This document shows positions 55,572-63,569 of a stretch of 64,000 nt of DNA, one piece after another. Under the pieces are notes generated by a model. It searched no databases. It had not been told where the DNA came from and was given only the letters and a program-made list of their open reading frames with translations. The DNA comes from Hyphomicrobiales bacterium (GTDB lineage Bacteria > Pseudomonadota > Alphaproteobacteria > Rhizobiales > JACESI01). The DNA lies in the NCBI GenBank assembly GCA_039989895.1, contig JBDXGY010000006.1, forward strand, positions 1,064,245-1,128,244, written 5' to 3'. The position numbers were made by a program, and so were the translations under genes. Positions within the stretch are counted from its first letter, which is position 1. Every line of letters begins with the position of its first letter.

Positions 55572-56879
55572 ATGGAGTTATCTAAGTTTTATCGAATGAG
55601 GCGGTGCGATCTACGCGCCGTCTTATTTTTTTACATAATCAATTTACTTGCCATTGGATCAATTTCGTTCCTTGCGGTTCAACAGTCCCACGCTCATTTC
55701 AATCTCAACGTTAATATCCGCGTCATCCATATCAGCCATGAGACAGACGGCCTTCGCGCGTTCATTCGCCTGCCCATGGCCTATCTCGTCGCCGACAAGC
55801 TTGGACCAGAGGATGGCAATGGAAACCGCAAAGCCGCACCCTTCACAACAAATAGCTTGGAAGATGATGTGCTGGTGCACTATCTGGATAAAAACGCTTT
55901 AGAACGTGACCCGCTTGGTCTTGGTCAATTCGTTCTTAATGGCCATCAAATTTTGATAGATGGCAATACTCTGGCGGGTGAACTCGTCAAGCTCAGAGCA
56001 TACCCTGCCCTCCAACAAGCTCCCTTCGCACAGCTAGAAGAAGCACGCCGGGCACTCAAGGGCGATGTGTATCATAAAGACTTTGAGGTGACATATGTCG
56101 GTGACACAATTATCGATGCCGAGATTTTCTATCCTTCAAAACAAAAGATCACGCGCTACAAGCTAAAAAGCACACTCAACCCCGGATTAGAACGTCAAAA
56201 CGAGACGGCAAATTTAATTCTCGACCATCAGGGTGAGGATGTTTTAACATTCAGAATTCGTGGTCTTTTAAGCGAACCGACTTCCATTTCACGCTCTGTT
56301 TTTAAAGCAGTCAGCACGTTTATCTGGGAAGGAATGCGGCATATTTTTGAAGGCTTAGATCACGTTCTTTTTGTCTTCTGCCTGGTATTGGGCGCAACAC
56401 AAATAAGCACGCTTTTATGGCGTGTCACCGGCTTTACAATTGGGCACAGCATTACACTCTCATTAGGCTTTTTCGGCTTCATACCCAAGGGAGCATGGTT
56501 TGTGCCCTTTGTGGAAACGACCATCGCTTTATCAATCATTTATGCTGCCGTGATCGCCATATCGAAGACCTCTAAAAAGCATAGCTTATCGATCACCACG
56601 GCAATCGGTATTTTGCATGGCCTTGGATTTTCATTCGTTCTAAGCAAAATATTGCAAGTCGATTCCAGCAATTTATGGCAAAGCTTATTGGCCTTTAATA
56701 TTGGCGTCGAAATCGGTCAGGTCGCAATCGTCTTAATCAGTGGTCTGCCTTTATATTACTTGATCCGAAAGTTCCCAAGCTATGCGGATAAACTACGTTT
56801 ATTTTTAGCAATGCCTTGTATTATAATTGCAAGCATCTGGGCCGGCCAGCGATCTATCCAATTGATCAGCAGCCTTTAA
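55572..56879 (+). CDS. HupE/UreJ_2 family membrane protein
   Basis: The 435-residue protein has an N-terminal span (about 13-36, possibly a signal peptide) and a soluble extracytoplasmic domain of about 200 residues. The C-terminal half has six or more membrane helices from about 240 on, with the family motifs EGLDHVLFVFCLVLGA, TGFTIGHSITLSL, ETTIALSIIYAAV, GLGFSF and FNIGVEIGQV. The conserved His and Asp/Glu in the helices fit metal binding. HupE/UreJ proteins are linked to Ni/Co import, but UreJ_2 members are largely untested. It is co-transcribed with the metallo-beta-lactamase gene. Confidence 0.88.
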   Translation: MELSKFYRMRRCDLRAVLFFYIINLLAIGSISFLAVQQSHAHFNLNVNIRVIHISHETDGLRAFIRLPMAYLVADKLGPEDGNGNRKAAPFTTNSLEDDVLVHYLDKNALERDPLGLGQFVLNGHQILIDGNTLAGELVKLRAYPALQQAPFAQLEEARRALKGDVYHKDFEVTYVGDTIIDAEIFYPSKQKITRYKLKSTLNPGLERQNETANLILDHQGEDVLTFRIRGLLSEPTSISRSVFKAVSTFIWEGMRHIFEGLDHVLFVFCLVLGATQISTLLWRVTGFTIGHSITLSLGFFGFIPKGAWFVPFVETTIALSIIYAAVIAISKTSKKHSLSITTAIGILHGLGFSFVLSKILQVDSSNLWQSLLAFNIGVEIGQVAIVLISGLPLYYLIRKFPSYADKLRLFLAMPCIIIASIWAGQRSIQLISSL

Positions 56880-57012
56880 TTAATCAGCAACGCCTATGAT
56901 ACCTTGAAGCCACCCACACAGAACTTCAGTCACCTGCGCCGGTCCAAGATCCCACATCGCCTCATTCCATTTTATAGCTATTTGGGAAGCAGCGCTTAGC
57001 TTCGTCAATAAA

Positions 57013-58881
57013 TTACAGAGCTGATGTACTCACAGCCGCAACAACTTGTGGCTGTTCAACCAGTGTATTGATGTAATTTACGAATGACTCCGCACTCTTG
57101 CGGTAACCTTTAGGGGTTAAATGAACACGATCACCAGCGGCAAGCCTCGGTGATGCCTTTGCCCACTGATCAATCCCGCATGCACCGCCCATCTCCTCAC
57201 TCCAATCCCAGAAGTGACGACCATTGGCATTTGCAAAATCTTTCAATGCCGTTCTCACAGCGCCAAGCTTCACAGGAATACGATATGCACCGCAATAACC
57301 AGCAGCTTTGCCCGACCGCGCAAGACCCGATGCTGGTCCCATAAATAGCCAATCTGCTTGTGGCGCAGCGGCACTCAAATTAGTGTAAACTTTCTGAACC
57401 TGATTGCGATAAGAATTCATGTTCAAATTACCGTTGAACCCTTCATTCGTGCCATACCCCCAAACAATAAGGTCTGGCTTAAGATGACGCATGTCGTTGG
57501 CAACCAGTTTTGGGTCCCAACGGTTTAGTAAATAAGCCGTAGCACTCGTAATACCAAAATTCACATAGCGCACACCAGCATTCTCGCGACCGGTCGCCCA
57601 GTTTAGCACCGTGGTTTTACCACCTGCAGGGCTGACAACAACTTCTTCGCCTTTAGCTTCAATGCGTACAACTTTCGAACTGACAGTTGCTGCCTTAGCG
57701 TTAAATGTCTTGATTTGACCACCAGCAAAAAGCTTGACGGTGCCTTGTCTTGGCCCAGTCAAAACGGTTACTTCGGCCCAATCAAAAGCAGCACCTTTGG
57801 TTGATAGTGTCATTGTTGCCGTTGGCGAAGACGACGCAACCCGAACGCCGGAAAGGCCATAAGGCCCTGATTTAACTTTAACGCTATCAGCCGATGACCA
57901 ACTACCACTTGTGACCATCCGCACACCATCAGCATGGGCATAACGATATGCATTCGCAGGAATAACCGCGCCCCGCCCTGCATCACCATATGTAGATTGA
58001 AGGCCATCACGAATACCGCGCGATAATGAGTCAGAGGAAATATGACTGCCACCAATATGCACAATTGTTAGCGGAGTTGTGCGGCTACCATCGCGCAATG
58101 CTTGCAGCTTTTTTCCAATTGTACTGCCGCTTAAATGACTGGTGTTCAAACTCGTAGGCAATTCAGGTCTTGCTCGTGGTGTCACAACTGCTGATAGTGG
58201 GTTTGCATTACTGGCTCCACGTGTTGGCGAGCCAAGAGTAATTTTACGAATTGAACCTGTTGTTGCAACATCAACATTATCGACGAGTGGTTTTGAAATA
58301 CGGAATGTTTCAATTTTAACACGCCGTGGCTTCAAGCCTTCAATAGCCTCAACAGGCGCGCGGCCTTGGAAATGATCGACGAGTGAATTACCAGCAACAG
58401 CTTGTGGTGGTCCCACACGCCCAGCTGCGGATTCACTTGATGCCACTTGATTATGCTTGCCACTTTGAGCATCGAAACCAATCATGTAGACACTTGCAGA
58501 CAGCACAAAAACGGCAGCAACCAATGAAAGCCCTACAACTGATTTGTTGAAATTTTTTGATTTGCTGTGCGATCCACCGTCGATATGATCCACAAGCGGC
58601 CCTGACGCGACACGCCCTTGGCTGCTCACGATACTTTCAACATAAGGGGCTTGCATATCTTCTGCGCCTGGCAAAGCAAGAATACAACCACCTCTATTGA
58701 TGACAGGTGATGGCTCAACACTTGGCTGTGTCAAAATCGATTGAACTTCAGCAGCGGGCGCTAAACTAACTGGAGGTTTAACTTCGGCAATTTTTGGAGA
58801 AGAAAGGCTTGGTGCTTCACTTATCGGGCTGAAAGCTTTGACTTCAGGCAATGCTACCGACTTAGGACTCGTATTACTCAT
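57013..58881 (-). CDS. SGNH/GDSL-like hydrolase, membrane-anchored
   Basis: The 622-residue protein has a cytoplasmic, Pro/Ser-rich N-terminus (1-110), a membrane span (113-135), a long linker (140-265) and an extracytoplasmic SGNH domain (270-605). Block I reads VHIGGSHISSDSL, with Ser279 in GGSH where relatives have GDSH. A WGYGTNEGF block supplies the Asn-type region, and Asp584/His587 in GDRVHLTPKGY complete the dyad. It resembles periplasmic SGNH hydrolases that act on O-acetyl groups of glycans or peptidoglycan. The motif LVDH or LVDN recurs near 96, 167 and 199. Substrate not predictable. Confidence 0.85.
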   Translation of the reverse strand: MSNTSPKSVALPEVKAFSPISEAPSLSSPKIAEVKPPVSLAPAAEVQSILTQPSVEPSPVINRGGCILALPGAEDMQAPYVESIVSSQGRVASGPLVDHIDGGSHSKSKNFNKSVVGLSLVAAVFVLSASVYMIGFDAQSGKHNQVASSESAAGRVGPPQAVAGNSLVDHFQGRAPVEAIEGLKPRRVKIETFRISKPLVDNVDVATTGSIRKITLGSPTRGASNANPLSAVVTPRARPELPTSLNTSHLSGSTIGKKLQALRDGSRTTPLTIVHIGGSHISSDSLSRGIRDGLQSTYGDAGRGAVIPANAYRYAHADGVRMVTSGSWSSADSVKVKSGPYGLSGVRVASSSPTATMTLSTKGAAFDWAEVTVLTGPRQGTVKLFAGGQIKTFNAKAATVSSKVVRIEAKGEEVVVSPAGGKTTVLNWATGRENAGVRYVNFGITSATAYLLNRWDPKLVANDMRHLKPDLIVWGYGTNEGFNGNLNMNSYRNQVQKVYTNLSAAAPQADWLFMGPASGLARSGKAAGYCGAYRIPVKLGAVRTALKDFANANGRHFWDWSEEMGGACGIDQWAKASPRLAAGDRVHLTPKGYRKSAESFVNYINTLVEQPQVVAAVSTSAL

Positions 58882-59215
58882 AACTCACCTACGCTACAAA
58901 ATGAATGCGTCAAAAAACAAAAGCGCACACACAACTACAACAACAAGGAGCAACCAAATAGGCTCACTCCCGACTAGGCTAAGTGTGACGGTTCGCTATT
59001 AACATCAGGTTAAACATGTTTTTTGAGGTAAAATTAACGCTGTTTTCCGGCGTTTATTGTACGATTTTTAGTATCGAGCGAGAGGCTAGATGTCTATCAA
59101 TGCACCACTTTTTTCAAGATATAGAAAGTGGACGCCTCATCTAAAAAAAATATAGGACGAGAATATTTAAGCTAAGATCGATTACCTGATCATAAACTAT
59201 CATGTGGAAGATAAA
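58882..59215. other. Divergent promoter gap between the SGNH and HugZ genes
   Basis: About 330 bases with no coding frame. The arms CCACTTT and AAAGTGG near 59104-59130 form a 7-pair hairpin that could be an operator or an untranslated-region structure. No ICE or Fur-like box was recognised in front of hugZ. The rest looks like AT-rich promoter DNA. Confidence 0.4.
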
Positions 59216-59974
59216 ATGAGCCAAGAAGCCAAAAAAGATGTGCTGCGTGAAACAGATGATGAAGCAAGAGCGCTGGCAACCCGCCTGCTGCGCGAGGCAC
59301 GCCACGCCTCTCTTGCAACCTTAGAGGCAGGTTCAGGCCACCCGCAGGCAAGCCGCGTCACAATGGCGCAAGAGATGGATGGCACACCTATTATTCTTGT
59401 CTCCGACCTATCAAGCCACACACCAGCGCTTCGTGAAGATCAAAGATGCTCGCTTCTTATTGGCGAGTTAGGAAAAGGCGACCCCCTCGCCCATGCCCGC
59501 ATGACTGTGTTCTGTGAGGCTGAATTGCTTGAGCGCGGTTCAAATGAGTATACCCGCGCACGCACCCGCTTCTTAAACCGCCACCCGAAAGCAGCACTTT
59601 ATGTAGATTTCGGTGATTTCCATTTTTTCCGCCTCACGATTGGGCGCATCAGCTTGAACGGCGGCTTTGGCAAGGCCTATGCCCTTACAGCATCAGACGT
59701 GACGATATCAGGTCATAAAGCACTCAGTGAGTTCTATGCCATGGAACAAGGCGTAATTGAGCACATGAATGAAGACCATCTCAGCTCCATCGCTCATTAT
59801 GTAGCAACCTTGGGAATGAAAAAAGGAGAAGATTGGCGCCTTTGCGGTGTAGATCCTGATGGAATGGACTTGATATCAGGCGATACAATCATGCGTATCC
59901 CCTTTCCTCAGCAACTCAAAAGCGCAAATAAAATTAGAGGAATGCTGGTCGCCCTCGCAAAAGCAGAAACTTAG
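59216..59974 (+). CDS. HugZ-family haem utilisation protein
   Basis: The 252-residue protein (ATG 59216 with GGAAGA just ahead; a GTG at 59204 is the alternative) has an N-terminal split-barrel pyridoxamine-oxidase-like domain with RLLREARHASLATL and ASRVTMAQ. A C-terminal DUF2470 domain contains IEHMNEDHLSSIAHY and LCGVDPDGMDLI. This order is that of HugZ/HutZ haem-degrading enzymes. It should open haem and release iron in the cytoplasm, in line with the iron theme of the window. Confidence 0.87.
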   Translation: MSQEAKKDVLRETDDEARALATRLLREARHASLATLEAGSGHPQASRVTMAQEMDGTPIILVSDLSSHTPALREDQRCSLLIGELGKGDPLAHARMTVFCEAELLERGSNEYTRARTRFLNRHPKAALYVDFGDFHFFRLTIGRISLNGGFGKAYALTASDVTISGHKALSEFYAMEQGVIEHMNEDHLSSIAHYVATLGMKKGEDWRLCGVDPDGMDLISGDTIMRIPFPQQLKSANKIRGMLVALAKAET

Positions 59975-59990
59975 CATAGAGAAGCGTCAA

Positions 59991-60341
59991 TCAGCGGTCG
60001 TAACCTTTGTCATCGAGTTCATCGAGATAGCTATTCCAACGCTCTTCATATTCTTCACCAAGCTCACGAAGATAAGCCCAAGAGAAAATACCCGTGTCAT
60101 GCAGATCAGTGAAAGTAATGCGCACCGCATAATTGCCAATAGGGTCGAGCTTCATAATCTCAACATCACGTTTACCCCAAACCGTCTTGCGCTGTGAAGG
60201 CGAATGTCCTTGAACTTCGGCAGAGGGACTGACAACACGCAAATATTCGGCAGAATGTGTATATGACACGCCATCATCGAACACGATCGTTATAGTGCGC
60301 TTATCTTTTGAAACACGCAGCTCGCTTGGCCATCCACTCAT
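59991..60341 (-). CDS. DUF971 protein (gamma-butyrobetaine hydroxylase-like N-domain)
   Basis: The start is ATG 60341 (MSGWPSELRVSKDKRT), with GGGGA ahead, giving 116 residues. It has DDGVSYTHSAEYLRVVSPSAEVQGH (in part), IMKLDPIGNYAVRITFTDLHDTGIFSWAYLREL and a charged C-terminus. DUF971 is the small domain that precedes the oxygenase domain in eukaryotic BBOX and also occurs alone; stand-alone forms bind Zn and are sometimes linked to Fe-S carrier Mrp/ApbC. Function is not established. It converges on hugZ. Confidence 0.9.
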   Translation of the reverse strand: MSGWPSELRVSKDKRTITIVFDDGVSYTHSAEYLRVVSPSAEVQGHSPSQRKTVWGKRDVEIMKLDPIGNYAVRITFTDLHDTGIFSWAYLRELGEEYEERWNSYLDELDDKGYDR

Positions 60342-60470
60342 CACCATTCCCCGTTTCTTTAAAGTCAAAGCGCTATAAAGCACATCCCCCGCATGATCGA
60401 AAGACCATACAGGGGAAATATAACGAGTCAGTTTCTATAAGGTCGCAAGCAGCGCTGCTTTTACTGGCTT

Positions 60471-61298
60471 CTAGCCAACAAAAGCTTTTTCAATCACATA
60501 AGCACCCGGCTTGGCATTAGAGCCTTCTTCAAAGCCAGCATCTTCTGCAATTTCAGCAAGCTCTTTCAGCATATCCATAGAGCCACAAATCATGATGCGG
60601 TCTTCTTCTGGGTTCAGTGGTGCGCCACCGATGTCCTCAAAGAACTTGCCTGAACGAATAAGATCCGTGATCCGGCCCATGTGGTCAGATTTCTCTTGTG
60701 TGGTGGTTGCATAGTGAACCAGCTTGTCTCCAACCAATTCAGAAAGCAGTTCGCTTTCCTCAATTTCACGGATTAGGTCATAGCCATACTCAAGCTCACC
60801 TTTTTCGCGTGCTGTGTGAACCAGAACTACCTGTTCGAATTTATCATAGGTCTCTGGGTCGCGGATGATAGAGGCAAAAGGCGCAACGCCTGTACCTGTG
60901 GACATCAAAAACAGACGCTTACCGGGGATGAGCGCATCATGAACCAGCGTACCAGTTGACTTTTGACGCATCCAAACAGAATCACCAGGTTGAATTTTTT
61001 GAAGCTCGGTTGTCAGCGGGCCATCCGGCACCTTGATTGAAAAGAATTCAATATGACCTTCCCAATTAGGTGATGCGACAGAATAAGCACGCCAAACCGG
61101 TTTTTGACCCGGCAGACCAATCATCACAAACTCACCCGAACGAAAACGAAAAGCATCAGGGCGCGCAAGACGGAATGAAAACAGACGATCTGTATAATGT
61201 TTGACTTCCATAACAGGCAAATCATAAACACCTTTTGGCACTTCAAACCCGTGGGTGAGTGGCTCAACGATCTCGTCTTTGAGGGCTACATTCAACAT
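60471..61298 (-). CDS. fpr: Ferredoxin--NADP+ reductase
   Basis: The 275-residue flavoprotein has the FAD-binding signature WRAYSVASPNWEG (RxYS) and FFSIKVPDGPLT. The NADP site is STGTGVAPFASIIRDPETYD, and the C-terminus YVIEKAFVG has the aromatic-last tail of the bacterial Fpr class. It shuttles electrons between NADPH and ferredoxin or flavodoxin and supports Fe-S and oxidative-stress defence. A perfect FNR/FixK-type palindrome lies 62-75 bases upstream. Confidence 0.95.
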   Translation of the reverse strand: MLNVALKDEIVEPLTHGFEVPKGVYDLPVMEVKHYTDRLFSFRLARPDAFRFRSGEFVMIGLPGQKPVWRAYSVASPNWEGHIEFFSIKVPDGPLTTELQKIQPGDSVWMRQKSTGTLVHDALIPGKRLFLMSTGTGVAPFASIIRDPETYDKFEQVVLVHTAREKGELEYGYDLIREIEESELLSELVGDKLVHYATTTQEKSDHMGRITDLIRSGKFFEDIGGAPLNPEEDRIMICGSMDMLKELAEIAEDAGFEEGSNAKPGAYVIEKAFVG

Positions 61299-61761
61299 TT
61301 CTAGCTTCCTTGGGAGGTTTATTCAGCTGAGGGTATTACAGGTTAGATGTATGTTTTCATTGACATATGTCAAGTTTTTGCAGCGCACAATTTAAAACAA
61401 AAAAATATACGCACAAGCGCTTCATCAGCAGAATATTTTTCTCAATGCCGATGAAATCACACCAATTAATGTCACACTGGCTAGATATATTGAAAAATGC
61501 TGAAACAGCGACCAAAGACAATGAGCAAATATCACTATCAAAATGCCAATGAGAAGAAATTTTTTGCTCTTAAAGAGGGGCGATAGCAGGAAGGTATTTC
61601 ACTGAAATCGCCATTAATTCGGCGCAAAGCCCATGCTTTAAGAACTCCACGGCTCATTTTGGACGGATAATGGAGCGATTTCAATAAATTAAAGCTTGTA
61701 AGTGCGTAGATGATTTGGGCAATCGCACGCTCATCCACATAGTTGGAGAATAACTCTAGCC
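61299..61761. other. AT-rich spacer between fpr and the NodZ-like gene
   Basis: 463 bases. It holds the fpr ribosome-binding site and promoter with the palindrome at 61360-61373. A 66-codon frame (61738 to 61538, minus) begins 24 bases past the end of the NodZ-like gene; it looks like neither a known family nor a clear gene and may be debris. Nothing else is identifiable. Confidence 0.4.
61360..61373. promoter_or_regulatory. FNR/FixK-type palindrome in front of fpr
   Basis: TTGACATATGTCAA is a perfect 14-base palindrome of the Crp/FNR form TTGA-N6-TCAA; it is close to the FixK/FnrL consensus TTGAT/C-N4-A/GTCAA. It lies 62-75 bases ahead of the fpr start. The left part also looks like a -35 box (TTGACA), so chance similarity to promoter elements cannot be excluded. 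Confidence 0.55.
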
Positions 61762-62649
61762 TTATATATATATGTGAGGAAGATCAGGAGACTTACTTAA
61801 TACAAAGTTTGTTAGGTTGCTAGTTCCGTGAATCAAGAGGGCACTCTTAGCCAGAAGATGCGCTTCTACAACCACGTCTAGGCCGAGATTAAAATTATCA
61901 TAAATTTGCCCATTATTTGCTTCGTGGCTGGCGTGCATTTCGCCAAAGTCGCTTCTTGTCGCATTGTATGTAACCACTTGATCACCATACCTACTTTTTA
62001 CTTTTTCTATGACATAAGACGAGTCTGAGCATGTTAATATCTTGGCGTTCGGAGTTTTTATCAAAGCAGCATCAAGGGCATTAAAGTAGTGTTGCAACGG
62101 TAGTTTTGCGAATGAACCCTGACCAGCTTGTAATGCGTCTGATCGTCCATCGAATGCGCCTGGCCCTCGAATATGCAGACCTATATATGGTTGTTCCAAA
62201 AACTGCTCACTAAAGGATTGAATTGTCTGCGAAGTCTTTTGGTTCAATCGAATATGCTTTTGTATAATAGCGTAAGGCACTATACGATTGCGCGGAAGTA
62301 ATACCTTGAGGGCCCCATCATACTCTCTGGGTGTAATAATATTGTCTTTGGTGCGTATAACCTGCGTACCACCCAACAATTTCTCGATTTTAGGTGCTTC
62401 ACTCCAAATTTTTTTTTTAATTTTGCCAAAATAACCATCTCGCCAAATTGGCTCGAAATAATATAGCCAGGGGTCTTCCTTACGCGCTTTATCACGGTAG
62501 CATGACTTCGACCAATCAATGGTGAATCGGTATTTAAATTTATTGGCAAGAAATATTTGCTGCACAACTTCGTTGACGTTGGAAAACATACCGGAAGGGC
62601 GTAATCTGAGTATCTTATTTTTCATTTTTGTTCTCGTAGAAAACCGCAA
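61762..62649 (-). CDS. NodZ/fucosyltransferase-like glycosyltransferase, AT-rich
   Basis: The frame is 295 residues (a start at Met9 is also possible). The central motif YIGLHIRGPGAFDG resembles the HxRxGD-type GDP-fucose site of O- and alpha-1,6-fucosyltransferases. ILTCSDSSYVIEKVKSRYGDQVV and the C-terminal LLIHGTSNLTNFVLSKSPDLPHIY correspond to later NodZ/GT23 blocks. No signal peptide is seen. Low GC and position just past the 3' end of tRNA-Leu suggest acquisition. Likely role: sugar transfer onto a surface polysaccharide or lipid; the donor is not certain. Confidence 0.6.
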   Translation of the reverse strand: MRFSTRTKMKNKILRLRPSGMFSNVNEVVQQIFLANKFKYRFTIDWSKSCYRDKARKEDPWLYYFEPIWRDGYFGKIKKKIWSEAPKIEKLLGGTQVIRTKDNIITPREYDGALKVLLPRNRIVPYAIIQKHIRLNQKTSQTIQSFSEQFLEQPYIGLHIRGPGAFDGRSDALQAGQGSFAKLPLQHYFNALDAALIKTPNAKILTCSDSSYVIEKVKSRYGDQVVTYNATRSDFGEMHASHEANNGQIYDNFNLGLDVVVEAHLLAKSALLIHGTSNLTNFVLSKSPDLPHIYI

Positions 62650-62859
62650 TGATGCAGAATTATACTATCTTATTAAGATATAAACTTAATGGGTTAGCAG
62701 CGTCAATATATGGTAGGCTATGTGGACTTATACGGTGGCAGGCTACCTCTGATTTAGTCATTGGTTTTTCGACGCTTGCCAAAGAAAACGAAAACTTTAG
62801 CATTAAATCAAAAATGACGCGCCCCACAGAGAAATACCGAACTGTACCGCACGCGAAAA

Positions 62860-62927
62860 AGCGAGTCGGACGAACATCCCTCCCGTTGGAGGCGTTGAGC
62901 GATGCGAAGCTGTCGTAAGACAGAAAA
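62860..62927 (-). other. Structured spacer directly 3' of tRNA-Leu
   Basis: Two small perfect hairpins: CCTCC-CGTT-GGAGG (62879-62892) and CTGTC-GTAA-GACAG (62910-62923). They lie between the tRNA-Leu 3' end and AT-rich DNA. No T-run follows, so neither is a typical terminator. Frames here that look like proteins are tRNA-derived artefacts. Confidence 0.35.
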
Positions 62928-63012
62928 TGGTGCCCCCTGCCAGACTTGAACTGGCAAGCCCGAAGGCTACGGATTTTAAGTCCGCTGTGTTTACCAATTT
63001 CACCAAGGGGGC
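62928..63012 (-). tRNA. tRNA-Leu (anticodon TAA)
   Basis: Minus-strand acceptor GCCCCCT pairs with AGGGGGC, followed by A-CCA. The anticodon loop CTTAAAA between GCGGA and TCCGT gives TAA. A long variable arm (GTAGCCTTCGGGCTT) marks a class II tRNA. T-arm GTTCAAGTC is standard. 85 nt including the encoded CCA. Confidence 0.96.
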
Positions 63013-63095
63013 GGACCGATCGCATGTTTATCAGCCATTGCGCTAAGTGCAAGAGGGGAAAGTAATTTTATCCCCTTATCACACAGGAGGTATCT

Positions 63096-63569
63096 TTAAG
63101 GAGTGACCTTATCCCATGGAAAATAGACCCAAGTGTTCTGGCTTACTTCGCGGGTAAATCTGTCTACTAGTGGTCTACCATCTGGCTTGGCATAAACCGT
63201 TGCAAAATATGCTTTTGGCATCATCTCACGCACAGCCCGCGCTGTTTTTCCCGTATCCACCAAATCATCAATAATCAAAACACCTGAACCACTACGACCG
63301 GCCTCAAGAACTTGATCGCTCACCGGTTTCAAAAGCGCAATATCACCTTGTTTATTCTCATCATCATAAGACGCGATAGAGATCGTCTCGATATGGCATA
63401 TGTTCAGTTCAAAGGCCACAATCGCGGCCGGCACAAGACCTCCTCGCGTGATGGCAACAATCACGTCCCATGATCGCAAACTACTTAAACTCTCAGCTAA
63501 TAAACAGGTGTCACTATGGAATTGCTCCCAAGTAACATGATACCTTTGATCGGCCTTAGCATCACTCAT
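63096..63569 (-). CDS. gpt: Xanthine-guanine phosphoribosyltransferase
   Basis: The 157-residue protein has the PRPP-binding loop GVLIIDDLVDTGKTARAV and the N-terminal AITRGGLVPAAIVAFEL; it ends with TWVYFPWDKV, the purine-site tail of Gpt. It converts xanthine and guanine to nucleotides with PRPP. Its start overlaps the stop of the upstream CinA-like gene by one base (TGATG), so the two are coupled. Confidence 0.93.
   Translation of the reverse strand: MSDAKADQRYHVTWEQFHSDTCLLAESLSSLRSWDVIVAITRGGLVPAAIVAFELNICHIETISIASYDDENKQGDIALLKPVSDQVLEAGRSGSGVLIIDDLVDTGKTARAVREMMPKAYFATVYAKPDGRPLVDRFTREVSQNTWVYFPWDKVTP

Noticed and set aside
56880-57012. Open minus-strand frame (…LLTKLSAASQIAIKW…GVAD) directly after the SGNH gene
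   Set aside because: It would need a frameshift to extend the SGNH protein; the internal ATG gives only 26 codons. No family or ribosome-binding site; chance is enough to explain it.
61538-61738. 66-codon minus-strand frame between fpr and the NodZ-like gene
   Set aside because: Starts at GTG, no recognisable domain, AT-rich debris is a simpler explanation; kept only in the gap note.
62803-63052. Protein-like minus-strand frames beginning MVKLVNTADLKSV... across tRNA-Leu
   Set aside because: The start of this frame is a translation of the tRNA-Leu gene itself; the same artefact is common in genome annotations. The remainder has no family and low coding character.
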